Assembly (NCBI GenBank): GCA_021782675.1
Contig: JAJXUS010000037.1
Span: forward strand, 1 to 5,109
Source of the DNA: Acidobacteriota bacterium
Lineage (GTDB): Bacteria > Acidobacteriota > Terriglobia > Terriglobales > Acidobacteriaceae
Direction of reading: 5' to 3'
DNA: 5,109 nucleotides
Shown here: positions 1 to 5,109 of the stretch, piece by piece
How the letters are laid out: every line of letters starts with the position of its first letter
How positions within the stretch are numbered: the stretch's first letter is position 1
The notes under the pieces: model-generated
Seen by the model: only the letters and a program-made list of their open reading frames with translations
Told to the model about the DNA's origin: nothing
Database searches by the model: none
Program-made: the position numbers and the translations under genes

Positions 1-250
1 ACAGCCAGAGAAATTCAGGATGGCTGGGCCGGTAGTCGCGGAGAAACTCCCGCAGAGCAAATGTCTCGAAAAACCAGGTCGTATGCGCCAGGTGCCACTT
101 CACCGGGCTGGCCTCGGCGCAGGACTGCACCATCTGATCTTCCGCGCTCAGGCGCGCCGCCAGTGCCGCCGTCGCGCCGCGCACCGCTTGAAACTGCTGC
201 GCAAGCGTCGCCTGCGCTTCAGGGATATCCAGAGAAATCGAGCTGGACAA
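1..250 (-). CDS. egtB: Ergothioneine biosynthesis protein EgtB, N-terminal part (runs off left edge)
   Basis: EgtB is a cytoplasmic non-haem-iron sulfoxide synthase that joins a cysteine-containing thiol to trimethylhistidine in ergothioneine synthesis. Only the first 83 residues are here. They form the start of the DinB-like helical domain: a helix with [21 protein letters not shown] (roughly residues 23-43), then the family hallmark [17 protein letters not shown] (48-64), followed by YRPSHPEF (73-80). By family comparison His56 (of LAHTTW) should be the first of the three iron-binding histidines; the HxxxH-type pair and the C-terminal FGE-sulfatase-like domain lie outside the window. The frame has a stop at 284-286 (the stop of the upstream VIT gene) and no ATG or GTG after it. 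The first usable start is TTG at 250-248, with GGGAG six bases upstream. It follows the VIT gene after 33 nt, so it is probably the distal gene of that operon. Family assignment is strong; the start is inferred. Confidence 0.92.
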   Translation of the reverse strand, partial: MSSSISLDIPEAQATLAQQFQAVRGATAALAARLSAEDQMVQSCAEASPVKWHLAHTTWFFETFALREFLRDYRPSHPEFLWL

Positions 251-256
251 AGATGA

Positions 257-261
257 CTCCC
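257..261 (-). promoter_or_regulatory. Shine-Dalgarno site that fixes the TTG start of egtB
   Basis: On the minus strand GGGAG lies six bases before the TTG at 250-248. No ATG or GTG occurs in this frame between the preceding stop (284-286) and the conserved protein sequence, so this site supports TTG initiation. Confidence 0.7.
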
Positions 262-283
262 GTCTCTCCGGGTGTCCGGAGAC

Positions 284-1000
284 CTACGCGCTGGAATGTC
301 CGCTCAACAGCCGGGCCAGCGTATACGCGGCAGCGGCAGCCAGCCCACCGATACTCACCGTTTGAATGGCAGACCGCAGCATTCCGCTGCCTGTCAGCCG
401 TCCTTTAATTGCACCAAAACAAAACAACGCCACCAGCGTAATGCCGACAGAGGCTCGCAGCGCGTCACCGGCATGCGCCAGCAGCATGTACGGCAGCAGG
501 GGAATAAACCCGCCCGCAATATATGAGAACGCAATCACCGCCGCACTCTGCCGCGCCCGGTTTGCCGCCGGCTTTTCCAGCCCCAGCTCAAACCGCATCA
601 TAAAATCCACCCAAGCGGGCGGATTGCGCTTCAGCGCCTCCAGTACCGGCTCGCTTTCGTTGCGCTGCACCCCGTACTGCTCAAAAATCTCGTAAATCTC
701 TTCCTCTTCATCGCGCGTCCGCTCAACAACTTCGCGCTCTTCGCGCAACCGTTCACTGTCATAGTGTTCCGCATCGCCCCGCGCCGCCAGATAGCCGCCC
801 AGCCCCATCGCAATCGATCCGGCTGCTATCTCCGCCAGCCCCGCCAGCACGACGATGTGCGATGACCCCACCGCGCCCGAAAGACCGGCGGCCAGGGCAA
901 AAGGAACCGTCAGCCCATCCGCCATGCCAATCACTACATCGCGAACCAGTTCGCTCGACTGAAAATGGCTCTCAATGTGCCGTGTTGCCGTGTCGTGCAT
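284..1000 (-). CDS. VIT1/CCC1 family iron/manganese transporter
   Basis: This 238-residue inner-membrane protein belongs to the VIT1/CCC1 family, whose members move Fe2+ or Mn2+ out of the cytoplasm, often in exchange for protons. Five membrane segments are visible, at about residues 21-43, 48-73, 152-174, 180-202 and 210-232. TM1 carries the family signature RDVVIGMADGLTVPFALAAG, with Asp28 matching the pore aspartate of plant VIT1; Met65 in TM2 (IAMGLGGYLA) matches the pore methionine. Between TM2 and TM3 lies a charged helical metal-binding domain (about 75-145) with a run of glutamates (EREVVERTRDEEEE, 88-101) and DFMMRFELGLE (132-142), in which Met134, Met135 and Glu138 match known ligand positions. 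Length is normal for the bacterial members. The ATG at 1000-998 fits the conserved N-terminus; its ribosome site (AAGGT, 12 nt away) is weak. It starts 24 nt after the Cys-rich gene. Fe versus Mn specificity cannot be read from the sequence. Confidence 0.95.
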   Translation of the reverse strand: MHDTATRHIESHFQSSELVRDVVIGMADGLTVPFALAAGLSGAVGSSHIVVLAGLAEIAAGSIAMGLGGYLAARGDAEHYDSERLREEREVVERTRDEEEEIYEIFEQYGVQRNESEPVLEALKRNPPAWVDFMMRFELGLEKPAANRARQSAAVIAFSYIAGGFIPLLPYMLLAHAGDALRASVGITLVALFCFGAIKGRLTGSGMLRSAIQTVSIGGLAAAAAYTLARLLSGHSSA

Positions 1001-1024
1001 GAAGGGCAGTTTACCTTACCGGGA

Positions 1025-1778
<754 letters not shown>

Positions 1779-1785
1779 AGCGGAG

Positions 1786-1789
1786 CCTC
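1786..1789 (-). promoter_or_regulatory. Shine-Dalgarno site of the DUF6580 gene
   Basis: GAGG on the minus strand lies 7 nt before the ATG at 1778-1776. It supports that start and is the clearest ribosome site among the first three genes of the operon. Confidence 0.6.
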
Positions 1790-1821
1790 AGGCCGGATGG
1801 ATGGCGCGTCGTTGAATCTCT

Positions 1822-1850
1822 ATTCTTTCGGGCACCGGGCCTCCGGTCAA
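1822..1850 (-). promoter_or_regulatory. Candidate sigma-70-type promoter for the DUF6580-DUF5522-VIT-egtB operon
   Basis: On the minus strand a -35-like TTGACC (1850-1845, five of six to TTGACA) is followed after exactly 17 bp by AAGAAT (1827-1822, four of six to TATAAT). Transcription would begin near 1815 and give a leader of about 35-40 nt before the ATG at 1778. It sits in the only sizeable gap ahead of the four-gene cluster. The GC-rich spacer holds a short hairpin (ACCGG/CCGGT, 1834-1847) that overlaps the -35 edge. No experiment supports it, and acidobacterial promoters are poorly defined, so this is a candidate only. Confidence 0.45.
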
Positions 1851-1860
1851 GGCGTTTTCC

Positions 1861-1880
1861 GTATTATCAACAGAAAATAC
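1861..1880. promoter_or_regulatory. 20-bp imperfect dyad, candidate operator upstream of the operon promoter
   Basis: The plus strand reads GTATTaTCaacaGAaAATAC: seven of ten positions in each half are symmetric about the centre (GTATT/AATAC and TC/GA). It is much more AT-rich than its surroundings and lies 10 bp upstream of the candidate -35 element, a position typical of a regulator-binding site. It also contains one GATAAT hexamer on the minus strand (1868-1863), the unit found in Fur boxes, but not the repeated array expected of a good Fur site. It lies between the stop of the YdjM-like gene and the promoter, so a weak terminator role for that gene was considered; no U-tract follows the short stem. 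Confidence 0.35.
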
Positions 1881-1898
1881 CGTCTCATCGACGCAGCT

Positions 1899-2960
1899 TC
1901 ACCGCTGAACGTGCCCGTTCAGCCGCATTTCGTCGATGCTGCCATCCGGCGCTACCAGCACCACCCCGGAGAGCGGAATGTGCGTCGCCGGCCGCAAAAA
2001 CAGCGGGTTATACGCAAACCGCAGATCCTCAAACCGGATGGCGGTCGCCCGGTTCTGCAGCCTGCCGTCCGTCCCCAGCGAAAAGACCAGCGGATACTGC
2101 GACCAGTCCATGTAAACGCGGCCCAGCCAGGACGCTTCCGCCGCCCGGATGGCGGGCGTCACCGGCTGCTTATAGAAGGTGTCGGCGTTGGAGCGGCTCA
2201 GGATTTGTCCCGTCCGGGTATCGAGGAACGCCGTACGGTAAAAGCCGCGGGTCTCCACCACGCCAAACCAGTCAAAGGGATTGCCGGGGTACGGGTTCAC
2301 CGTGCTTTTAATGGCAGTTGCGCCCTGCAGATCCACCTGCGCCAGCAGGTGCAGCGCCCGCTGCTTCTCCGCCCAGCGCCAGCAACCCAGCAGCACGCCA
2401 ACCGCCAGCGCAAAGATCGCCCAGCCCCGGCCGCGAAACCTCGCCTTGCGCGCGCCAATCTCGCGGTCTGCCAGCCCGAAGACCGCCGGAATCAGCAGAG
2501 CGGTGACCAGGGCCGCAAAGAACACCGGCTCAAACAGAAAAAAGAGGCTGCCGTAGGACCAGTGCGGATTGAACGGAAACAGCGGCCGCACACCGTAGTT
2601 GTTCGTCCAGTCCAGCAGAATATGGCTCAGATCGGCGATCAGCGCCAGCGCCCAGATCCATCCCCAGCGCACCGGCTGACTGGCCGCCGTATCAACCGCT
2701 TTGCCGCGCCGGGTTCGCCATCGATCCCACGCCCAGACCGCGCCGGTCACCAGCAGGGCCATGAACGGCGCCCCGAGAAAGGTATGGGTAATGCCGCGAT
2801 GATGCTCAAACTGCGCCACCGGCCCGCGAAGCCCCCACAGCATGTCGATGTCCGGGGCCTCGGCCGCCAGCGTCATGGCAAGCGTCGCGTAGGCGGTCTT
2901 GCGATTGAAGCCGGAGCGTCCCAGGCAGGCGCCCGTAAGAAAATGCGTGACCGGTTCCAT
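1899..2960 (-). CDS. YdjM/DUF457-type membrane protein, putative metal-dependent hydrolase
   Basis: The 353-residue protein belongs to the YdjM/DUF457 group, membrane proteins annotated as metal-dependent hydrolases whose substrate is generally unknown. The N-terminal half holds the family motifs: MEPVTHFLTGACLGR at the start (His6), EAPDID (residues 34-39), HHRGITH (53-59) and DLSHILLD (110-117); these Asp/His residues are the probable metal ligands. Membrane segments lie near 60-78, 99-116, 138-162 and 179-194. Residues from about 198 to the end form a soluble C-terminal region (with NPYPGNPFDW at 222-231 and DTRTGQIL at 247-254), absent from the short E. coli-type YdjM but seen in longer relatives. 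I chose the ATG at 2960-2958 because families start at this MEPVTH; an in-frame ATG at 2987 would add nine residues, and neither has a clear ribosome site. It is separated from the downstream operon by 120 nt and is divergent from the lipoprotein gene. Confidence 0.9.
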   Translation of the reverse strand: MEPVTHFLTGACLGRSGFNRKTAYATLAMTLAAEAPDIDMLWGLRGPVAQFEHHRGITHTFLGAPFMALLVTGAVWAWDRWRTRRGKAVDTAASQPVRWGWIWALALIADLSHILLDWTNNYGVRPLFPFNPHWSYGSLFFLFEPVFFAALVTALLIPAVFGLADREIGARKARFRGRGWAIFALAVGVLLGCWRWAEKQRALHLLAQVDLQGATAIKSTVNPYPGNPFDWFGVVETRGFYRTAFLDTRTGQILSRSNADTFYKQPVTPAIRAAEASWLGRVYMDWSQYPLVFSLGTDGRLQNRATAIRFEDLRFAYNPLFLRPATHIPLSGVVLVAPDGSIDEMRLNGHVQR

Positions 2961-3115
2961 CGCGTGCTGCCAGAATACATGGGCCATTCAGAAAAATTCG
3001 AGCCGTCCGGCACCGGGGAAATGCAGTGTCGCGCGAAACTCCTGCCGCGCATCTGTGTTTGCAGGAACACCCGCAGCGCCGCCGGCGCCGGGCAGACTGC
3101 GAAGGACAAAACGAA
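2961..3115. other. Divergent intergenic region between the YdjM-like gene and the lipoprotein gene
   Basis: These 155 nt must hold the upstream signals of both genes. On the minus strand TATTCT (2977-2972) resembles a -10 element but has no matching -35. On the plus strand TTGCAG near 3058 resembles a -35 element but lies before GC-rich DNA with no -10. I therefore call no promoter here. No hairpin followed by a T-tract and no RNA gene is evident. Confidence 0.4.
3102..3106 (+). promoter_or_regulatory. Shine-Dalgarno site that fixes the lipoprotein start
   Basis: AAGGA lies nine bases before the ATG at 3116. It favours this start over an in-frame ATG at 3026, which would add 30 Arg/Gln-rich residues in front of a clean signal peptide. 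Confidence 0.65.
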
Positions 3116-3406
3116 ATGATCAAGAAAGCACTTTCGCTCGCCGCACTTACGCTTTGCCTGACGGGGCTGGGCTGCTCCCACCCCGCACCGCCCCCGTATC
3201 CGGCGCCGCCGCCGCCAGGCGCCATTGCGAACGAGGGCTACCATGACGGCGTCGTGGCCGCCCGCAGAGATATCGCCCGCGCGCTGCCGCCCGATGTCCG
3301 CCGCCATCCCCGCTTCCGCACGCCACCTGCGCCTCCAGGCCAGCCCGCACAGATCTACCGGCGCAACTTCCGCCGCGGCTACCAGGAGACCTTCGGTCGC
3401 TATTGA
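3116..3406 (+). CDS. Small proline-rich putative lipoprotein of unknown function
   Basis: The 96-residue product begins with a textbook export signal: MIKK, a hydrophobic stretch (residues 5-18) and LTGLGC, with Cys20 as the probable lipidated residue. The -3 and -2 positions (Gly, Leu) are not ideal for a lipobox, so signal-peptidase-I cleavage is an alternative. After the Cys comes a proline-rich linker (PAPPPYPAPPPPG, 23-35), then a compact charged region. This contains EGYHDGVVAARRDIA (40-54), PPDVRRHPRFRTPPAPP (58-74) and YRRNFRRGYQETF (81-93). The two flanking helices both have a Gly/aromatic pattern (GYxxG and FRRGY) and may pair with each other. I recall similar small proteins in Acidobacteria but know no function. 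The start at 3116 is set by the AAGGA site and the signal peptide. It stands alone on the plus strand, divergent from the YdjM-like gene and convergent with the beta-propeller gene. Confidence 0.85.
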   Translation: MIKKALSLAALTLCLTGLGCSHPAPPPYPAPPPPGAIANEGYHDGVVAARRDIARALPPDVRRHPRFRTPPAPPGQPAQIYRRNFRRGYQETFGRY

Positions 3407-3691
3407 AGTAGTCGAATTGCGGTTACGGAAGTCTGCCAGTGAGGATCATCGCTCAGCGACGAGCTTCTCCTGGCTGGCTTTCGCGACCGCCGCGCAGGCT
3501 GCTGCGATGTCACTTCGTCCCGATCAGCGATTCCGCCACCATCGGATTTGATCGGCTTCCGCTCGGTGAGCGCCACTTGCAGGTTTATACGTTCCACCTG
3601 GGAATAGATCGGCCGCTCCACAGGAAAAAGGCAGACCATCGCTGGCCTGCCTCAAGGTTGTTACAAGATGTGGATGGGTCCGCCCCAGGAC
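3407..3691. other. Gene-poor region between convergent genes
   Basis: These 285 nt lie between the stops of the lipoprotein gene and the minus-strand beta-propeller gene. Apart from the minus-strand terminator at 3625-3652 I see only a small unexplained hairpin (CGCTC/GAGCG, 3560-3572). No clear terminator follows the plus-strand lipoprotein gene. Short ORFs exist in both directions, but none shows a ribosome site, recognisable motif or a boundary compatible with its neighbours. No RNA gene or repeat is evident. Confidence 0.5.
3625..3652 (-). terminator. Rho-independent terminator of the beta-propeller gene
   Basis: On the minus strand AGGCAGGCCA and TGGTCTGCCT form a 10-bp stem with one G-U wobble, closed by a GCGA tetraloop (the stable GNRA type), and followed by TTTTT at 3629-3625. 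It begins 39 nt after the stop codon at 3692. On the plus strand the same stem has an A-C mismatch and no T-tract, so it acts in the minus direction only. Confidence 0.88.
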
Positions 3692-4906
3692 CTACCGCGC
3701 AATCAACCCTCTTGACGTGGAGGGTATCGTGGCGACCTGGCCGAGAGAGGTGAGCGATCCGTCTTCGTTCACCCGGAATCCGATCAGGGCGCCGCTCCCG
3801 GAAACGTTGTAGAGATACCTGCTGTTTCGAGTGAAGGCGATATCGAGTGGGTGCGGGCTGGTGCCGGTCACGCCGCTTCCCAAAAGGGTAAGTTCTCCCC
3901 TGGGGCTCACCTTGTAACCGGAAATGACCGAGCTGGCGGCATTGACCGCGTAAGCGTACCGGCCGTCACCGGTGATCTCCAACCAGCAAGGCGCGGATTG
4001 AAAATCCGGCACTGAGCCGCTGATGGTCTCGAGAACCCCTCCGCGGTCCAGCTCGTAGGAGGTTACCGAGCCCGTGCCAACGATCCCGGATGTCTCTTGG
4101 ATTTCTGTGACGATCAGATTGTCCTGATGATCGAAGGCAAAGGCGAACGGAGCGTTGCCGTCCGAAGCCTGCGGCGCATCCTCGCCCGGAGTCCCGTCGG
4201 GCTTGATCGCGTAGGTGTCAATCAGGCTGGTCCCCACCTCGGCGACGTAAAGGAGCCTTCCGGTGTTGTTGAAATGGATCTCTGCCGCGTCCGGACCGGC
4301 CACCGGAACCGTCGGGTACGGGGCGCTCAGCTCACGGGTCGAATTCGGGATGGGGTAGAGCCGGCCATGGAACGCATCGAAGAAGAACCCGGAGATATTT
4401 GCCGGACTTGGGTTCGATGCGCTGGCCGCCGTACCGTCATTCAGCACATACACCAGATTCCGACTCACTGTAATGCTCACGGGAAGAGTGCCGTGCGAGG
4501 AGACCTTTCCGGCCAGCTTCAGACCCTCTGGGGTGCGCTTCAATACAGAAATCGTATTGTCTCCTTCGTTGGCTGCGAAGAGCCAGCGCCCGTCCTTGCT
4601 CAGTGCCAGGGTGCCCTGGGAGCCGACAGACACGACTCCACCGCCCGCACCGCCCGTGGGCACAGTGGCAGCCAGGGAAAGCGAGCCATTCTCCGCTCGC
4701 TTGAAGACTAAGATCGAATTGGCCGCCGCGTTGGTCTCCGTGTACACAAAACCAGCGTTCTGATTCGCAACACCCGGGTTCTGGGCGGTCAGCGGACGCA
4801 CTGCGACACCAGCCATTCCGCTCATAACCAACATCCCGGTGAGCACTTTTAGGGTTGACTTTCTTATCGGACCTGCAACGTTGAAATCACCACCTGTACC
4901 GCTCAT
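3692..4906 (-). CDS. Exported lactonase-family beta-propeller protein
   Basis: The 404-residue protein belongs to the lactonase/YVTN-type seven-bladed beta-propeller superfamily. An export signal is visible: basic RK and K at 15-20, a hydrophobic stretch to about residue 36 and a likely cut after LTA (41/42). Blade-like repeats follow, each with a 'dGr.lyvan...s.i..y.v..dG.l..l' pattern: 53-80, 98-131, 207-238, 308-342 and 351-388, with more degenerate blades between. It ends SRGLIAR, as in relatives ending near a conserved Gly-Leu. E. coli 6-phosphogluconolactonase Pgl has this fold but is cytoplasmic; the signal peptide here argues against that role and for a periplasmic or secreted lactonase or binding protein. 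I chose ATG 4906-4904 over the in-frame GTG at 5032 because GGAGAA lies 9 nt upstream and the signal peptide then sits near the N-terminus. It is monocistronic as far as visible, with its own terminator. Base composition appears somewhat less GC-rich than in the left operon. Confidence 0.88.
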   Translation of the reverse strand: MSGTGGDFNVAGPIRKSTLKVLTGMLVMSGMAGVAVRPLTAQNPGVANQNAGFVYTETNAAANSILVFKRAENGSLSLAATVPTGGAGGGVVSVGSQGTLALSKDGRWLFAANEGDNTISVLKRTPEGLKLAGKVSSHGTLPVSITVSRNLVYVLNDGTAASASNPSPANISGFFFDAFHGRLYPIPNSTRELSAPYPTVPVAGPDAAEIHFNNTGRLLYVAEVGTSLIDTYAIKPDGTPGEDAPQASDGNAPFAFAFDHQDNLIVTEIQETSGIVGTGSVTSYELDRGGVLETISGSVPDFQSAPCWLEITGDGRYAYAVNAASSVISGYKVSPRGELTLLGSGVTGTSPHPLDIAFTRNSRYLYNVSGSGALIGFRVNEDGSLTSLGQVATIPSTSRGLIAR

Positions 4907-4915
4907 TTGCGTCGA

Positions 4916-4921
4916 TTCTCC
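4916..4921 (-). promoter_or_regulatory. Shine-Dalgarno site that fixes the beta-propeller gene start
   Basis: GGAGAA on the minus strand lies nine bases before the ATG at 4906-4904. The in-frame alternatives, GTG at 5032 and ATG at 4978, have no comparable site and would place 24-42 polar residues before the signal peptide. Confidence 0.6.
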
Positions 4922-5067
4922 GATTGGATTTGTGACTACGGACTGACTTTCATCAGGCTCCCAGATACCCCCGTGCATTTCTGCGGAAATCCAGAGTTGT
5001 CCGTTCACCGCCACATCAGGTAAGAGACTCACCAGCGTGCGCGGTTACACATCTTTGAAAACTTTCC

Positions 5068-5093
5068 TTTCCTCACTTCGTCATGAGGGGAAA
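5068..5093. repeat. Short imperfect inverted repeat at the right edge
   Basis: TTTCCTCA and TGAGGGGAAA pair through CCTCA/TGAGG (5071-5075 with 5084-5088), an 8-nt loop, and TTT/AAA beyond a two-base GG bulge. It lies about 165 nt upstream of the beta-propeller start. A related pair of direct repeats, GAAAACTTT (5057-5065) and GAAACTTTT (5090-5098), flanks it. It may be regulatory for that gene or for an unseen gene to the right; neither is shown by the sequence. Confidence 0.3.
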
Positions 5094-5109
5094 CTTTTAA
5101 GGAAGGCGG

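Noticed and set aside
20..526. Plus-strand ORFs opposite egtB and the VIT gene
   Set aside because: Arg/Pro/Gln-rich translations without motifs; the opposite strand has clear EgtB and VIT protein families over the same bases.
1861..1880. A Fur box upstream of the VIT operon
   Set aside because: Only one GATAAT hexamer is present, and the dyad does not match the repeated hexamer layout, so it is reported only as an unassigned dyad.
1779..1898. A riboswitch ahead of the DUF6580 gene
   Set aside because: The predicted leader is only about 35-40 nt, and I see no conserved riboswitch core such as a cobalamin or manganese motif.
2966..3010. A sigma-70 promoter for the YdjM-like gene
   Set aside because: TATTCT at 2977-2972 has no acceptable -35 element at 16-18 bp.
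1797..3119. A 440-codon plus-strand ORF
   Set aside because: Longest ORF on that strand, but it is antisense to the YdjM-like gene, and its Arg/Gln/Pro-rich composition is typical of a high-GC shadow frame.
2806..3307. Minus-strand ORFs antisense to the lipoprotein gene
   Set aside because: Composition is typical of shadow frames, and the plus-strand lipoprotein has a signal peptide and ribosome site.
3400..3639. A 79-codon minus-strand ORF between the convergent genes
   Set aside because: Its start codon lies inside the terminator hairpin at 3625-3652 and its end overlaps the lipoprotein gene; no ribosome site or recognised motif.
3439..3753. A 104-codon plus-strand ORF
   Set aside because: It overlaps the 3' end of the beta-propeller gene antisense, reads through the terminator, and has no motif.
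4097..4763. Two plus-strand ORFs inside the beta-propeller gene
   Set aside because: Antisense to well-supported propeller repeats, with no independent support.

Overview
The window is high-GC bacterial DNA with tightly packed genes, and it resembles a chromosomal segment of an acidobacterium (class Terriglobia). This assignment is inferred from gene content and protein style: a DUF6580 membrane protein, a DUF5522-type Cys-rich protein, a VIT/CCC1 transporter, a YdjM-like membrane protein beginning MEPVTHFLTGACLGR, and a small proline-rich lipoprotein. No rRNA or marker gene is present to confirm it. I see no tRNA, rRNA, CRISPR array, insertion sequence or phage gene.

Layout, left to right. 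Positions 1-1778 hold four closely spaced minus-strand genes, transcribed right to left: a DUF6580 membrane protein (1242-1778), a DUF5522-like Cys-rich protein (1025-1231), a VIT1/CCC1 metal transporter (284-1000), and the N-terminal part of the ergothioneine enzyme EgtB (1-250), which runs off the left edge and appears to start with TTG. The gaps are 10, 24 and 33 nt, so this is probably one operon. A plausible sigma-70-like promoter and a 20-bp imperfect dyad lie in the 120-nt space upstream. Next comes a separate minus-strand YdjM/DUF457-type membrane protein with a C-terminal soluble extension (1899-2960). A divergent plus-strand gene encodes a 96-residue lipoprotein (3116-3406). A 285-nt gene-poor stretch (3407-3691) carries a convincing rho-independent terminator for the last gene. 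That gene is a minus-strand, signal-peptide-bearing lactonase-type beta-propeller protein (3692-4906). About 200 nt of upstream DNA fills the right edge.

How the genes may work together: the left operon joins a ferrous-iron/manganese-type transporter (VIT) with a non-haem-iron enzyme that makes a thiol antioxidant (EgtB), plus a small protein with a dense Cys/His motif and a putative membrane transporter. A link between metal handling and redox defence is a reasonable inference, but neither DUF has a function that the sequence alone can establish. The other three genes encode envelope or exported proteins with no clear shared pathway. I found no strong evidence for a novel defence or mobile system. 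The best leads are the operon grouping, its upstream dyad, and the uncharacterised Cys-rich protein.
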